64,000 bases of DNA from Leptospira barantonii (GTDB lineage: Bacteria > Spirochaetota > Leptospiria > Leptospirales > Leptospiraceae): positions 248,001 to 312,000 of the forward strand of contig NZ_NPDS01000003.1 in NCBI RefSeq assembly GCF_002811925.1. Reading direction: 5' to 3'. Shown piece after piece: positions 34,546 to 43,895 of the stretch. Numbering within the stretch: position 1 is the first letter of the stretch; every line of letters starts with the position of its first letter. The notes under the pieces are model-generated. The model did no database searches. It worked only from the letters and a program-made list of their open reading frames with translations, and was not told the origin of the DNA. The translations under genes were made by a program, and so were the position numbers.

Positions 34546-35133
34546 TTATTCCCTGCTCTGAGTGTGCTCGTTCGCTCTTTCTTCAAGACCGGCTTTTCTA
34601 TACAGATCCGCCAAATCCCGATGAATTTTATCGAACTTTCTCTTAATCTCCAGGGCTTTATGATATTCTAATAATGCTTCCTTGATCTTGCCTTCCTGTT
34701 CGTAGGCCTTTCCGAGATAATACAACGCGTCCACTTGGCTGTCGTCCGACTGGGTCGCATAAACCAAATGTTGTTTCGCCTCTTCCTTTTTGTTGCCTTC
34801 GTTTAACAAAATTCTTCCCAACCAAGAATGGGCGTTCGAATTTCCCGGGAAATCCTCGACGATCTCTTCGAAGGTCTTTTTAGCGTCCTCGAATCTTCCC
34901 GAATAATAATACGACTTCCCGAGCATAATTCTCGAAGAGATCAGCTTTTTGTCCTTTTTGGAAGCGGACTCGAACTTTTCGATCGCGGTCTTAAGATTTC
35001 GCTCGGAATAAGCCTGAATTCCTTCCTTATAAAAAGACAAAGCCTCTTCCTGTGACGAACAGAAGGTCGTCAAAGAAAGAAACATTATAGAAACGTAAAA
35101 TTGTTTAATCTTGAATAACTTTATTAATCGCAT
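34546..35133 (-). CDS. TPR-repeat lipoprotein
   Basis: A 195-residue protein. The signal MRLIKLFKIKQFYVSIMFLSLTTFC has lipobox LTTFC followed by SSQ. The mature part is four to five tetratricopeptide repeats (ALSFYKEGIQAYSERNLKTA; SRIMLGKSYYYSGRFEDAKK; AHSWLGRILLNEGNKKEEAK; ALYYLGKAYEQEGKIKEALL). TPR solenoids bind protein partners, so this is likely an envelope scaffold or assembly factor like BamD or PilF, but no specific partner can be named. Its start overlaps the end of the SurA-like gene by 29 bp and it is the last gene before a strong terminator. The overlap suggests tight co-regulation of the two. Confidence 0.8.
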   Translation of the reverse strand: MRLIKLFKIKQFYVSIMFLSLTTFCSSQEEALSFYKEGIQAYSERNLKTAIEKFESASKKDKKLISSRIMLGKSYYYSGRFEDAKKTFEEIVEDFPGNSNAHSWLGRILLNEGNKKEEAKQHLVYATQSDDSQVDALYYLGKAYEQEGKIKEALLEYHKALEIKRKFDKIHRDLADLYRKAGLEERANEHTQSRE

Positions 35134-35773
35134 TGTATTTTATCTGAACCGAGTTGTTTTTTTTCAGGGCGCCCACTACTTCCTTCTTCTTGTCGTTCCG
35201 GATCTCGTAGATTTTTTTCCATTTTAGATAACGGGCCGTGTTCTCCAATTTTCTCTTTGCGTCCTTTTCCGAAAGACCCTCGGGCAGTTTGCCCTTATTC
35301 TTTTGGTAAAATTCATCGATGTCCTTATCCCGAATCTCGATATCCGGAAAGTTATTATTGATTTCGAAAACACCGGATTTTTTATCCAAATAGTACGCGA
35401 TGATTCCTTTTCGAAGATACGGCCAAAGATAAGCGGCCGCTTCGGGACTATTCAAATCCAATTCGGTTACCGCGTCTTTCAAGATCACGGTATCTTCGAT
35501 ATAACGGTTTAGATATTTCTCAAGTTCTTCGGGGGGAGGAAATTCCTGCTTCAACTCGAAGTGAGATCTTTCGAAAACGAGTTCGTCCCTAAACGCGCTT
35601 GCGGAATAGGCGGCTCCGTTGAGTTGAAACAACTCCGGCGTACCTTCTCTACGATCCAACTTCGTTTCGATGACCTTTTCGATCGGATAACTTTTACCGC
35701 AAAAGACGAAGAAGAAAAAATAAAGCGACAATACGAAGAATTGAATTGGAAATCCGAACGTGTTTCGTTGCAT
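35105..35773 (-). CDS. SurA-like lipoprotein without a PPIase domain
   Basis: A 222-residue lipoprotein (signal ... SLYFFFFVFCGK, lipobox FVFC). AAGGGATAAG just before ATG 35773 acts as the ribosome binding site. The mature protein is helical and charged: AFRDELVFERSHFELKQ, EELEKYLNRYIEDTVILKDA, DIDEFYQKNKGKLPEGLSEK. This is the layout of the N-terminal chaperone region of SurA/PrsA-type peptidyl-prolyl isomerases, including the typical 'D-E-F-Y-x-K-N' helix before the catalytic domain. No parvulin domain follows. I infer a periplasmic chaperone-like or binding role. It sits between two TPR genes with a 1-bp gap upstream and a 29-bp overlap downstream. Confidence 0.65.
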   Translation of the reverse strand: MQRNTFGFPIQFFVLSLYFFFFVFCGKSYPIEKVIETKLDRREGTPELFQLNGAAYSASAFRDELVFERSHFELKQEFPPPEELEKYLNRYIEDTVILKDAVTELDLNSPEAAAYLWPYLRKGIIAYYLDKKSGVFEINNNFPDIEIRDKDIDEFYQKNKGKLPEGLSEKDAKRKLENTARYLKWKKIYEIRNDKKKEVVGALKKNNSVQIKYNAINKVIQD

Positions 35774-35774
35774 C

Positions 35775-36338
35775 TTATCCCTTCTTCAACTCTTCGATTT
35801 TAGCCTTTGCGTCTTTTTTAGGTTTTTCGTATTCTGCTGGAGCGAGATCGACGAACTTCTGATAACTTTCGATCGCTTGTTTTTTGTTTCCAACGCGAGT
35901 ATAAACGATTCCTAAATTAAAATAAGCTTCCGTAATGGAATCGTCGATTCCGACGGTTTTTAAATAGCTTTGAATCGCTTTTTCATTGTTCTGTTGTTTT
36001 TGATAAGCGACACCGAGATTGTAGAATGCTCTTCCATAGGAAGGATTTCTTTCAGTCGCTTTGGCAAAATAGATGATGGCTTGATCGAGCTTACCTTCGT
36101 TGAGATAAGTAACACCTACGTTATTCACATACTCGGGAGATTGAGGATCGAGTTTAACCGCTTTTTCAAAAAAGGAACGAGCTTGAATGAAATCGCCTCT
36201 GCCTAATAAGGTAACACCTTGTTGATTGAAGTCGAAGGCCTTTGATTGTTCTTCCATCGTCGGTACGCTGTCTCCAAAGCAGTTCGTGGAAATTCCAAAA
36301 ATAACCACAAAAAGAATAATTAACATTTTCTGATTCAT
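35775..36338 (-). CDS. Exported TPR-repeat protein
   Basis: A 187-residue protein with an N-terminal signal (MNQKMLIILFVVIFGISTNC). STNC may act as a relaxed spirochaetal lipobox. Four TPR units follow: AFDFNQQGVTLLGRGDFIQA, PEYVNNVGVTYLNEGKLDQA, GRAFYNLGVAYQKQQNNEKA and TEAYFNLGIVYTRVGNKKQA. The end is a Lys-rich helix (KPKKDAKAKIEELKKG). It is the first gene of a three-gene leftward cluster (TPR, SurA-like, TPR) that runs to the terminator at 34500. The cluster probably encodes an envelope assembly or scaffold complex. That is inferred from domain type and organisation only. Confidence 0.8.
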   Translation of the reverse strand: MNQKMLIILFVVIFGISTNCFGDSVPTMEEQSKAFDFNQQGVTLLGRGDFIQARSFFEKAVKLDPQSPEYVNNVGVTYLNEGKLDQAIIYFAKATERNPSYGRAFYNLGVAYQKQQNNEKAIQSYLKTVGIDDSITEAYFNLGIVYTRVGNKKQAIESYQKFVDLAPAEYEKPKKDAKAKIEELKKG

Positions 36339-36482
36339 AATTCGTTTTTTATCTTCCTATTTGCCAACATTCTAGACGAATATTGAGTTCCTAACTAATT
36401 TTCGAAAAAATGATTTCATAAATTTAACTCTTCTAAAACTTATTCTCATTCAACTTTAAAAATAAAAGCCAAGGCGAAATGA

Positions 36483-37220
36483 ATGGGACATAAAATTCTC
36501 GAAAGCTTAAGAAAAATTTACTTCGGTTTAATAAATTCGATCATCAAAGCGTATAACGCTGTGAAGACGTTTGCAAAAACTAGAAGAATTCTTTTTATCG
36601 TATCCTCCTCGGTTCTTTTTACGGCCATACTTCTGCCAACATTATTCTTCACTTTACGAAAATCTAAATGTATCTACGGCAACTGCAAATACGGATTCGG
36701 AGCAAAAGAATTCAGAGACGGAACGCGTTACGCCGGAGAGTTCTATAACGGATTTTATAACGGTAGCGGAACGATCCGAAATCCGGAAGGCCATTCTTAC
36801 GAAGGCGCATGGATCCTCGGCAAAAAACACGGAAAGGGAAGATATCTCTATCCCGATGGAAGTTCTTACGAAGGAGAATTCGTAGAGGACGTTAAACAAG
36901 GACTCGGCCTTTTTACCTGGCCCGATAATACGAAATTGAGCGTAGTTTTCGTGAATGGAGAACCTGAAGGAAAAGGAATATTAAGGCTTTCTAATGGAAT
37001 CGAATTTATCGGAGAATATAAAAATGGCGTAGTTTATCAAGGAAAAGGAATTTATATCTACGACGACGGAAGCAAATACATGGGAGAATGGTTAAACGGC
37101 AAAAGACACGGAAAAGGAACCCTTTTCGGCGAGGCCGGGAATATCATTTTCATAGGAATTTGGGAAAACGATCAGCAGAAAACGGCGATGTCGCTTAACA
37201 ATCCTCCTTCTAAAAAGTAA
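36483..37220 (+). CDS. Membrane-anchored MORN-repeat protein
   Basis: A 245-residue protein with one transmembrane anchor (ILFIVSSSVLFTAILLPTLFF, about residues 37-57) and a periplasmic or surface domain of about six MORN repeats. Examples are YAGEFYNGFYNGSGTI, YEGAWILGKKHGKGRY, YEGEFVEDVKQGLG, FIGEYKNGVVYQGKG and YMGEWLNGKRHGKG. MORN repeats form an extended beta structure and often bind lipids or act as scaffolds. The basic N-terminal helix may face the cytoplasm. The gene is divergent from the TPR cluster and 5 bp upstream of the SH3-domain gene, so those two probably form an operon. Confidence 0.85.
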   Translation: MGHKILESLRKIYFGLINSIIKAYNAVKTFAKTRRILFIVSSSVLFTAILLPTLFFTLRKSKCIYGNCKYGFGAKEFRDGTRYAGEFYNGFYNGSGTIRNPEGHSYEGAWILGKKHGKGRYLYPDGSSYEGEFVEDVKQGLGLFTWPDNTKLSVVFVNGEPEGKGILRLSNGIEFIGEYKNGVVYQGKGIYIYDDGSKYMGEWLNGKRHGKGTLFGEAGNIIFIGIWENDQQKTAMSLNNPPSKK

Positions 37221-37225
37221 CGAAC

Positions 37226-38320
37226 ATGAAACTAACTTCCTTATTCTCAAACGCGTTCAGAATCGGATCGATTCTTTTGATTCTTTTCGGATTTATAATC
37301 CATTCCATTTCGGCTGAAGAAAAACAAAACATACGATTCGTGATTACGTCCGACGGAAAGTTGAACGTAAGAGAAAAACCGAAAGACGGAAAAGTGATCT
37401 TTCAATTGGAAAAGGGAGAATCCGTAACGATCAAAGACGGTTCTCAATATGAAGATTGGCAGGAGATCGTAGCGAGTTCCGGAAAAAAAGGATTTGTTTC
37501 GGCAGAGTTTCTTGCGAAAAAACGACCGGAAGAATTAAACGAGGCCAAACTCTTCGGTTCCATTTCCTCAAGTACGGAAGGAAGTTGGTTTCGTTCCCTT
37601 GCAATTCGTATTAAAAATCAGTGGTTTGCGGCGAGCGAATATTCCGCGGAAGCCTATTTTCTTGAGAAAAAGGCGATTCAAGCAAAGGAAAAGGCGACCG
37701 CATACGAAGGGGTTTCGATCGCTGGAGAATTCTCCCCCGAAAAAAAAGAAATCACCGGTTGTCAGGAAGTCCGAGTCGTAAAAGGAAACTTCAACGCATT
37801 CAAAAAAATCAATACTCTTGAGAACTCGGTGTACGCGATCTTCGGTTCCAAAATCGGAGACAAGGTGCGTTCCGAAAAATACAAACCGACCGACAAGGTT
37901 TCGAAACTGCTGGATTCTTCCGCAAACGCGGTTTTCAAAAAGAAACATCCCAATCCGGCGGAATTAAAATTCCTGAAACGAGGAGATCTTTACACGATCC
38001 AATCTCCGGGTAAGAATTATATTTTCGTCCGTTACGCGGTTAAGTTGGAAGTCGAGGAAAAATCGTATTATTCGGCGATTTTCGAATTCGACAACGGCGA
38101 AATCGGAAAGAAAATATTCGAAAAATTTGATATTCTAATGAACGAACAGGCGATATACGGCGGGCAATATCATTTTATGGACGCGCTGGATCTGGACGAA
38201 AACGGAACTCCCGTAATCATTCTTCATCACAACGGTTACGACGGTTTTATCAACGAATTCGCAAGAATCAAAAACGGCCAGTTGCAAACCATGTTCTTAA
38301 CGGGCGGAGACGCCTGCTAA
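37226..38320 (+). CDS. Exported SH3b-domain protein
   Basis: A 364-residue protein. A signal peptide (SILLILFGFIIHSISAEEK) is followed by a bacterial SH3 domain at about residues 35-92: LNVREKPKDGKVIFQLEKGE and WQEIVASSGKKGFVSAEFL. The remaining 270 residues are an unrecognised beta-rich domain (FVRYAVKLEVEEKSYYSAIF; ALDLDENGTPVIILHHNGYD). SH3b domains commonly bind peptidoglycan or peptides, which suggests periplasmic anchoring. The calcium-like acidic loop DLDENGT resembles sequences in FG-GAP/VCBS proteins. It starts 5 bp after the MORN gene. No catalytic motif is visible. Confidence 0.75.
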   Translation: MKLTSLFSNAFRIGSILLILFGFIIHSISAEEKQNIRFVITSDGKLNVREKPKDGKVIFQLEKGESVTIKDGSQYEDWQEIVASSGKKGFVSAEFLAKKRPEELNEAKLFGSISSSTEGSWFRSLAIRIKNQWFAASEYSAEAYFLEKKAIQAKEKATAYEGVSIAGEFSPEKKEITGCQEVRVVKGNFNAFKKINTLENSVYAIFGSKIGDKVRSEKYKPTDKVSKLLDSSANAVFKKKHPNPAELKFLKRGDLYTIQSPGKNYIFVRYAVKLEVEEKSYYSAIFEFDNGEIGKKIFEKFDILMNEQAIYGGQYHFMDALDLDENGTPVIILHHNGYDGFINEFARIKNGQLQTMFLTGGDAC

Positions 38321-38368
38321 GAACCGGCTTTTGTCGAAACCGAAACGATTTCGGAGTTCCATTCTCCC

Positions 38369-39445
38369 TTAGGCGCTTTTTTTAGAAAGCATCTTGGAAG
38401 AAACGATCTGTTCTATATGTTCGATGAACGTTTCCGAAATCGGTCTGTAATTCAAACCCAAGTCCTTTTTGCTGTAGGAATGATCCAGCTCGAAAGGAAT
38501 TCCCACGTTACGCGAAATATAGGGCCAGGACAATCCGAAAAACGGCCCGATCATATAAGTCAAAAACTTCGGCAGAGAACTTTTCGGCGCGGGAAAACGA
38601 TTTCCGTATTTCTCCCGTATGATCTTCGCCACATCTAAAAACTTCAATGTGTTTGCGGAAACGATATGACGTCCTTTTGCGGAAGGCGTGAACCCCGCGA
38701 GGATATGAGCCTTCGCGACGTCGCGAACATCCACGAAACCGATCGTCATATCGGGAACTCCGGGCGCGAACTTTCCGTTGATCATCGAAAGCATAAAGTT
38801 TACACTCGTTCCGTCCGCGCGTTCCGAGACGGAAGGTCCCATCACAAAGGAAGGATTGATCGTCAACAAATCCCATTTGGATTGTGTATCCGCGATTCTC
38901 CACGCTTCCCGTTCCGCTAAGGTTTTGGAATACGGATACGGCTGATGATTCAAACTGCTCGTCGTATTCCAGTTCGCTTCGGAAAGACGACTATTCGGAA
39001 AGGAAAGCGCGTCCGCGTTGTCTCCCATCACTGCCGCAACGCTCGAAGTAAGAACGATTCTTTTTACCGTCGAACTCGCGTTAGCCGATTCAAGAACGTT
39101 TTTTGTTCCGAAAACCGCGGGTTCCACGAGTTCTTTTTGAGGATTTTTGATTCCGTCTATAAAAAACGGAGAAGCCGTATGAAGTATCAACTCCACCCCG
39201 CCCTTGTCTTGGATCGCGTTTAAAAAAGATCCCTCTTTCATAAGGTCCGCTTCGTAGAGTTCGAGTTTCCCCGGAAAACGATCCGCGAGTTTGAGAAGGT
39301 GCGATATTTTATTGGAATCCGATTTGTTCCTTACGGTGGCTCTTACGGAAATTCCGTCTTCCAATAAATAACGAACCACCCAGGATGCGATGTAACCGGC
39401 GCCTCCCGTAACAAGAACCGGCTTAGAACGGTCGATTTCTTTCAT
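38369..39445 (-). CDS. NAD(P)-dependent extended SDR reductase/epimerase
   Basis: A 358-residue cytoplasmic protein, standard length for the dihydroflavonol-4-reductase-like branch of extended short-chain dehydrogenases. The Rossmann motif is [17 protein letters not shown] (residues 12-28). R37 and K41 after the second strand suggest NADP preference. The catalytic Tyr and Lys are Y170 and K174 in QPYPYSK, with the active-site Ser in [25 protein letters not shown] is typical for this branch. GGAG sits 7 nt before ATG 39445 and fixes the start. Substrate unknown; family members reduce aldehydes, ketones or sterols. Confidence 0.88.
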   Translation of the reverse strand: MKEIDRSKPVLVTGGAGYIASWVVRYLLEDGISVRATVRNKSDSNKISHLLKLADRFPGKLELYEADLMKEGSFLNAIQDKGGVELILHTASPFFIDGIKNPQKELVEPAVFGTKNVLESANASSTVKRIVLTSSVAAVMGDNADALSFPNSRLSEANWNTTSSLNHQPYPYSKTLAEREAWRIADTQSKWDLLTINPSFVMGPSVSERADGTSVNFMLSMINGKFAPGVPDMTIGFVDVRDVAKAHILAGFTPSAKGRHIVSANTLKFLDVAKIIREKYGNRFPAPKSSLPKFLTYMIGPFFGLSWPYISRNVGIPFELDHSYSKKDLGLNYRPISETFIEHIEQIVSSKMLSKKSA

Positions 39446-39486
39446 TTCGTTTCTCCGATAAAATGGAACGAATCATTCCAAATTTA

Positions 39487-40422
39487 TTAATTACGTTTTT
39501 CTGATAGACTTTGATGTCCCGGATGTACTTGAATTCCGGGAAACTTAGAAGCAAGGTCTTTCAGAAAACTTAGACCCGCCTTGTTCTTTTCCTGGTCCGC
39601 GGTAAAATCGCCCGGAGGAACGTTATTCTCCCATCCCCAAGCGGTATGACAAGAATCCCCCAAAACGAGTTGATATCCGTTCGAACTTTGAACCAAAAAC
39701 GCAAGACTTCCTTTTGTATGACCTTCGATGTGAAATATCAGCAAGGATTGATCTCCGAAAAAATCGAGAACTGGATAAGAAGAATCGTTGGACGGAGGCG
39801 CGAAACTCAACTCGGACAAGGCCGGATTCTCACCCAAAAGTTGATCCGTGGTTCCTTGAACGAAAGAATTGATAAATTGTTTATGAGTGGCTTCTTGCGG
39901 TCCAATATACAACGGAGTTCCCGATTGAAAATCCTTCGTTCCCAGAACATGATCCAGGTGCATGTGAGTTAGAAAAATCCCTTCCAACTTCTTAGGATCT
40001 TTTTTGAGCCATTCCGACGCAGTCAGATGAACCTTAAACGCGGAGGTATTCATCACCGACGCTACAAGCCAGGAAATCGGCCAGTCCTTTGGATCCTTTC
40101 TAAATGCTTCGGACATTCCGGTATCGATTAAATATCTTCCGAACTTCGGATGATCGACTACGTAAAAGTAGATTTGAATCGGTTCGTCACCGGATTGAAG
40201 CGAAGCCGCTTTCGCCTTCGGATCTTTTAGATGGATCAACCCTCCGCGATCCGCAACCCAATCCGCGGCGAGTTTTTTCTGAAATAGAATCGGGCCTTTC
40301 GGATTCTGTTTTAAGTCCTTTAAGTCGAACTGTTTTCCCAAGGTCACGGACTTGGAAGAATACGAAGTCACCGCACACGAAAGAAATAAGATGAAACAGG
40401 AAAGTTGTAAAAGGTATCTCAT
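39487..40422 (-). CDS. Metallo-beta-lactamase-fold lipoprotein
   Basis: A 311-residue protein with lipoprotein signal [16 protein letters not shown] (lipobox FLSC). The MBL metal site is H153-x-H155-x-D157-H158 in [11 protein letters not shown] further His lies in [14 protein letters not shown], the bridging Asp in [11 protein letters not shown] and the last His in VHPGHQSL. The pattern [25 protein letters not shown] region before it fits the lactonase/AHL-hydrolase group of MBL enzymes, which hydrolyse esters or lactones. It is unusual for such an enzyme to be lipid-anchored. Weak Shine-Dalgarno (GGAATTTT). It runs in the same direction as the SDR gene but is separated by 41 bp. Confidence 0.85.
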   Translation of the reverse strand: MRYLLQLSCFILFLSCAVTSYSSKSVTLGKQFDLKDLKQNPKGPILFQKKLAADWVADRGGLIHLKDPKAKAASLQSGDEPIQIYFYVVDHPKFGRYLIDTGMSEAFRKDPKDWPISWLVASVMNTSAFKVHLTASEWLKKDPKKLEGIFLTHMHLDHVLGTKDFQSGTPLYIGPQEATHKQFINSFVQGTTDQLLGENPALSELSFAPPSNDSSYPVLDFFGDQSLLIFHIEGHTKGSLAFLVQSSNGYQLVLGDSCHTAWGWENNVPPGDFTADQEKNKAGLSFLKDLASKFPGIQVHPGHQSLSEKRN

Positions 40423-40491
40423 GTTTCGTAAAATTCCAAATAAACGGAAATCATCAAGACGGATTTGAAATTCGAATATAAAATCTCTCGA

Positions 40492-42822
40492 TCAATAGTC
40501 GAATATATGATCCACCTTAAATCCGTTCTTTTCCGAGTTTATTAGAATCTCATGAAGTCTTGAAACGGGGGCGACCACAGCCACTCGTTTTTGATTCGGC
40601 TCGGTCAAAATATTCCATTCGTATAACACTTCTTCCCGATCTCGAAGATTTGTTTCGGAAGGAACAATCAACGTCAAAAGAATTTTTCGATTTCCCGCGA
40701 TCTCCACAAAGGAAACGTTCTTCTTAACGATTTCGGGAACGGCCTTTGTAAACGCTTCGTATCTCGGAATCGATCGTATATTACCTTTTCCATTCTCCAC
40801 AACCCAAGCCCTTACTTCAAAAGTTTCCGGAGCGTAAACGGATTCGGTTCCGAGCGCGATCAATTTTCCGTACAACGCTTTGACAAGAAGTTCCGTCGAG
40901 AAGAAGAATCTTCTTTCCCATCTTCGAACGAAACTCGTATTGTCTCCGTCTCGAATCGTCCAAAATTCCTTGAACTTGGAATAGAACGGATACTCATACC
41001 AAGGCCGAAGTCTTACGAAGTCCGTATAATCCCTTGCAACTTTTTGCATATAGGCTTCCACGTTGGTTTCGGAACTAAGTCCGTTGGTCCCGGCGATCCA
41101 TTCCGTACATCTTCCGAACGTATTTTCATACAAGGATTTCAACATCAATTCCGCAGAATAACTGACTCCGATTACGTTGATCATGAGGTGATACCCCCAG
41201 TTGAATTCGTAGTCGTTCCAGGTTTTGACGATCACTCTTCCGTACATTTTCCAGAATTGCGCGATACTTCCGAAATACGGAAACGCACTCGGTCGAGAAT
41301 GCATTAAAAAATTCGCATATTCGTCCGAACTAAAAACGATATACCATTCCGGCAAGGTAAGAAAGGTCTGATCCTCGTTGCGCGAATAATCCTTGAGAGA
41401 ATCCAGGGTCAGTCTGATTTTCTGATCGTCTTCGTTGTGAAAGTAATACTTGTCCCAGAGTTTGTTTCTAAACTTATATTTCGGATCCAGTTTTCTTTTT
41501 AATGCGAAGAAACGATTCGCGTTCGGATACGCCTTGTGAAATTGAGTTACGGTTGCGTGCAATTGATACGGAAGATAATAAGCTCCGCCCACGCTCGTAA
41601 CCGCGTCGATCAACTCTCGGGTCCAAACTCCCACTTCGTTTTTGGCGCTCGCATAGACGCGTTGTTTATAATAAATGACGAACGAGAAAACCTCCGTTCT
41701 TCCCCAAGCCATCAACGAACCCGAATCCGCTTTCGAATGACGAATCGAAATGTTCATCACGTTCGCGTCGTGTTTCCGAAGAATGGTTCTCATCAACGGA
41801 TAGAATTCGTCGAACTTCTCCACGGGAACGAAGTATTCCTGCAGAACATACGTGCTGATTTTTCGAGTCGGAGGTTCCAACTCTTGAACGTCGTAGCTGG
41901 CCTCGTAGTTTCTCCAGACGATTCTATCCTTGCGATAATACAAAGGATCGAGAACGGATTCTCTCAATTCCTTCCCGTAAGGAAGTTCCGTTAACCAGAA
42001 GTATATTAGATTTTCGAGCCAATAACTTTCTTTCACCGGAACGATCTTATCCGGAACGGTTACGGATTCTTCCGTTTCCTCCCAAGTAACCGCGTTCACG
42101 TTTTCATAAGCGGGAGGATAGATGTCACCGTTGTGAAACTGAGCCTTAGGATTGTTGCGTATGTTTTCAAAGAAGAATTTTTTGTAGTCCGTGATCGGAA
42201 GTTTTTTTACGAATCGTTTTACCTTTTTGTTATCGGTGAGTTGTAAAACGACTTCGGTAATGATTCCGATTCCGCCGTAACCGCCCACCGCCGCATAAAA
42301 CAATTCCGGATTTTCTTTCGGGCTCGCGTTCATCGATTTTCCATCGGCTAACACGAGTTTAATGGAACGAACGGAAAGGATCATCGGCCCGTAACCGATA
42401 TATCTTCCGTGAGCGTTTACGCTGAGAGAACCTCCCACCGTAAAGTTGGAATAGGTTTGTTTGATCTGAACCGAAAGATCGAATGGGTCGATGAACTCCT
42501 GAAGTTTTCTCCAGGTGATTCCCGGTTCGACCGTGATCAGTTTCGCTTTCGGATCGAAGGAAAGAATTTTATCGAATTCTCTCGTATCGATAAACAACGC
42601 GTTTTCGGTCGCGATCTGACCTCCCATGGAGAATCTTCCGCCTCCTATGGAAATCGGACCTTCCTGATTTTTGACGAGATTTTGTATTTCGTCTAACGTG
42701 GTCGGAACTACGACCCGGTTTACCGGAATCGGATTGATCTGAGTTACGTCGTTTACGATCGTAGGTTCGGCAAAAAGAGAACCGAAAAAGAAGAAGACTA
42801 AAAGAATTGCTGTTTTTTTCAT
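40492..42822 (-). CDS. Exported FAD-linked oxidase with C-terminal extension
   Basis: A 776-residue protein with a signal peptide (MKKTAILLVFFFFGSLFA). Residues about 30-210 are a PCMH-type FAD-binding domain: VVPTTLDEIQNLVKNQEG, ISIGGGRFSMGG and VEPGITWRKLQEFIDPF, then SLSVNAHGRYIGYGP and AVGGYGGIGIITEV. In aldonolactone oxidases a His in the first glycine-rich loop binds FAD covalently. Here that loop reads GGGRFSMGG without His, so non-covalent FAD is expected. The following 250 residues fit the D-arabinono-lactone oxidase substrate domain. The last 280 residues are unassigned (TLPEWYIVFSSDEYANFLMH). The ATG overlaps the upstream methyltransferase-like stop by 4 bp. Substrate unknown. Confidence 0.82.
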   Translation of the reverse strand: MKKTAILLVFFFFGSLFAEPTIVNDVTQINPIPVNRVVVPTTLDEIQNLVKNQEGPISIGGGRFSMGGQIATENALFIDTREFDKILSFDPKAKLITVEPGITWRKLQEFIDPFDLSVQIKQTYSNFTVGGSLSVNAHGRYIGYGPMILSVRSIKLVLADGKSMNASPKENPELFYAAVGGYGGIGIITEVVLQLTDNKKVKRFVKKLPITDYKKFFFENIRNNPKAQFHNGDIYPPAYENVNAVTWEETEESVTVPDKIVPVKESYWLENLIYFWLTELPYGKELRESVLDPLYYRKDRIVWRNYEASYDVQELEPPTRKISTYVLQEYFVPVEKFDEFYPLMRTILRKHDANVMNISIRHSKADSGSLMAWGRTEVFSFVIYYKQRVYASAKNEVGVWTRELIDAVTSVGGAYYLPYQLHATVTQFHKAYPNANRFFALKRKLDPKYKFRNKLWDKYYFHNEDDQKIRLTLDSLKDYSRNEDQTFLTLPEWYIVFSSDEYANFLMHSRPSAFPYFGSIAQFWKMYGRVIVKTWNDYEFNWGYHLMINVIGVSYSAELMLKSLYENTFGRCTEWIAGTNGLSSETNVEAYMQKVARDYTDFVRLRPWYEYPFYSKFKEFWTIRDGDNTSFVRRWERRFFFSTELLVKALYGKLIALGTESVYAPETFEVRAWVVENGKGNIRSIPRYEAFTKAVPEIVKKNVSFVEIAGNRKILLTLIVPSETNLRDREEVLYEWNILTEPNQKRVAVVAPVSRLHEILINSEKNGFKVDHIFDY

Positions 42823-43817
42823 GCGGTTTTTTCGAAAGCCATCAAAGTATTTTTAGTAGGGTCGCCTTTTTGAAGAACGTATTTTTTCAAAGGTTTTAAA
42901 CCGAATCTGCTCACCATTTCTTCGATCTCCGCAACGGAAGTAAAGTTCCTGATTTGTTGCGCCGTTTCCTTCCAGGAGATCTCCAAACCGACGTTATACA
43001 CATCGTGAGCCAAGGCGACGATCGATTTCATTTCCTTCGAATTCACGTCGTGATCCCTGAGAACTAATTTTCCTCCGGGTTTCAAAACCCGCGCGATCGA
43101 TTCGATAAAACCGTCCAACCGTTTTGCGGGAGAATGATGAAAGCCGATAAAGTTCGTAACCAAATCCAGACTCGCCGATTGGACCGCAGAATTAGGAATC
43201 GGATCGTAATCGCCTAACGCGACAAATTTGCCGACCTTACCGAGTTGTCCTCTCTCCGCCACATCTTCGGGGTTGTATTTCGGTTCCAGATCGTTCAACA
43301 CGAATTGATCGCCGGAAATTTTCAGTTTCTTTTTGAGACTTCCGACGTATCGCCCCGTGGTTCCGATTTCCATATAACCGTTTACGGAACTTCCCTCCCC
43401 CAGAAGGTCCACGACTTCATTAGAAATTTCTAATTTTTGTTTTTTGAGAGCGGGAAGAGCGTATGTAATGATTCCCGCAAAAGGTTTGATCCGAGGAATC
43501 TCCTTGAGAATCGTTTCGTAGATTTCACGATCGTTTTGTTTCGATTTAGAGATATCGAATATAAGTTTATGAAAACTTTCCTCGGGATAAAGATGATATA
43601 CGTTTTGAAGAAAAAGAAAGAATTCTTCCTTGAGTTTCGGATCGAGATAGACGTTTTTAAAATTCGATTCGAGATTCGCGTCTAAAGAATTCGAATTCTC
43701 CTTCGTTTGCGAAAGATTCTGTTCCTTCTTATCCTTGGAAAGCAGATCCAAAGCGAATCCGCTCAAATACAAATAAAGAAAGGACTTTAAAAACTGTTTC
43801 CGATTCAATTCTTTCAT
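42819..43817 (-). CDS. Membrane-associated SAM methyltransferase-like protein
   Basis: A protein of about 332 residues from ATG 43817; TTG 43832 would add five. The N-terminus has NRKQFLKSFLYLYLSGFALDL, which resembles a Tat signal (RKxFLK before a hydrophobic stretch). The catalytic domain is methyltransferase type 11-like: GYMEIGTTGRYVGSL (motif I region), LVTNFIGFHHSPAKRL and IARVLKPGGKLVLRDHDVNS. The glycine-rich motif I is atypical. If the N-terminus is a real signal the enzyme would sit outside the cytoplasm, where SAM is not expected, so it may instead only anchor to the membrane. The stop overlaps the next ATG by 4 bp (ATGA), coupling it to the FAD oxidase. Confidence 0.75.
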   Translation of the reverse strand: MKELNRKQFLKSFLYLYLSGFALDLLSKDKKEQNLSQTKENSNSLDANLESNFKNVYLDPKLKEEFFLFLQNVYHLYPEESFHKLIFDISKSKQNDREIYETILKEIPRIKPFAGIITYALPALKKQKLEISNEVVDLLGEGSSVNGYMEIGTTGRYVGSLKKKLKISGDQFVLNDLEPKYNPEDVAERGQLGKVGKFVALGDYDPIPNSAVQSASLDLVTNFIGFHHSPAKRLDGFIESIARVLKPGGKLVLRDHDVNSKEMKSIVALAHDVYNVGLEISWKETAQQIRNFTSVAEIEEMVSRFGLKPLKKYVLQKGDPTKNTLMAFEKTA

Positions 43818-43895
43818 GGGCGTCAGATTCAACGGATTCGAATTCTTTCACAATCCATTTTCTCAAACGCAAAAACCGGGAACGACTCGTTTGCG

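Noticed and set aside
38340..38354. Hairpin CCGAAA/TTTCGG after the SH3-domain gene as a terminator
   Set aside because: Only six base pairs and no T-run on either strand.
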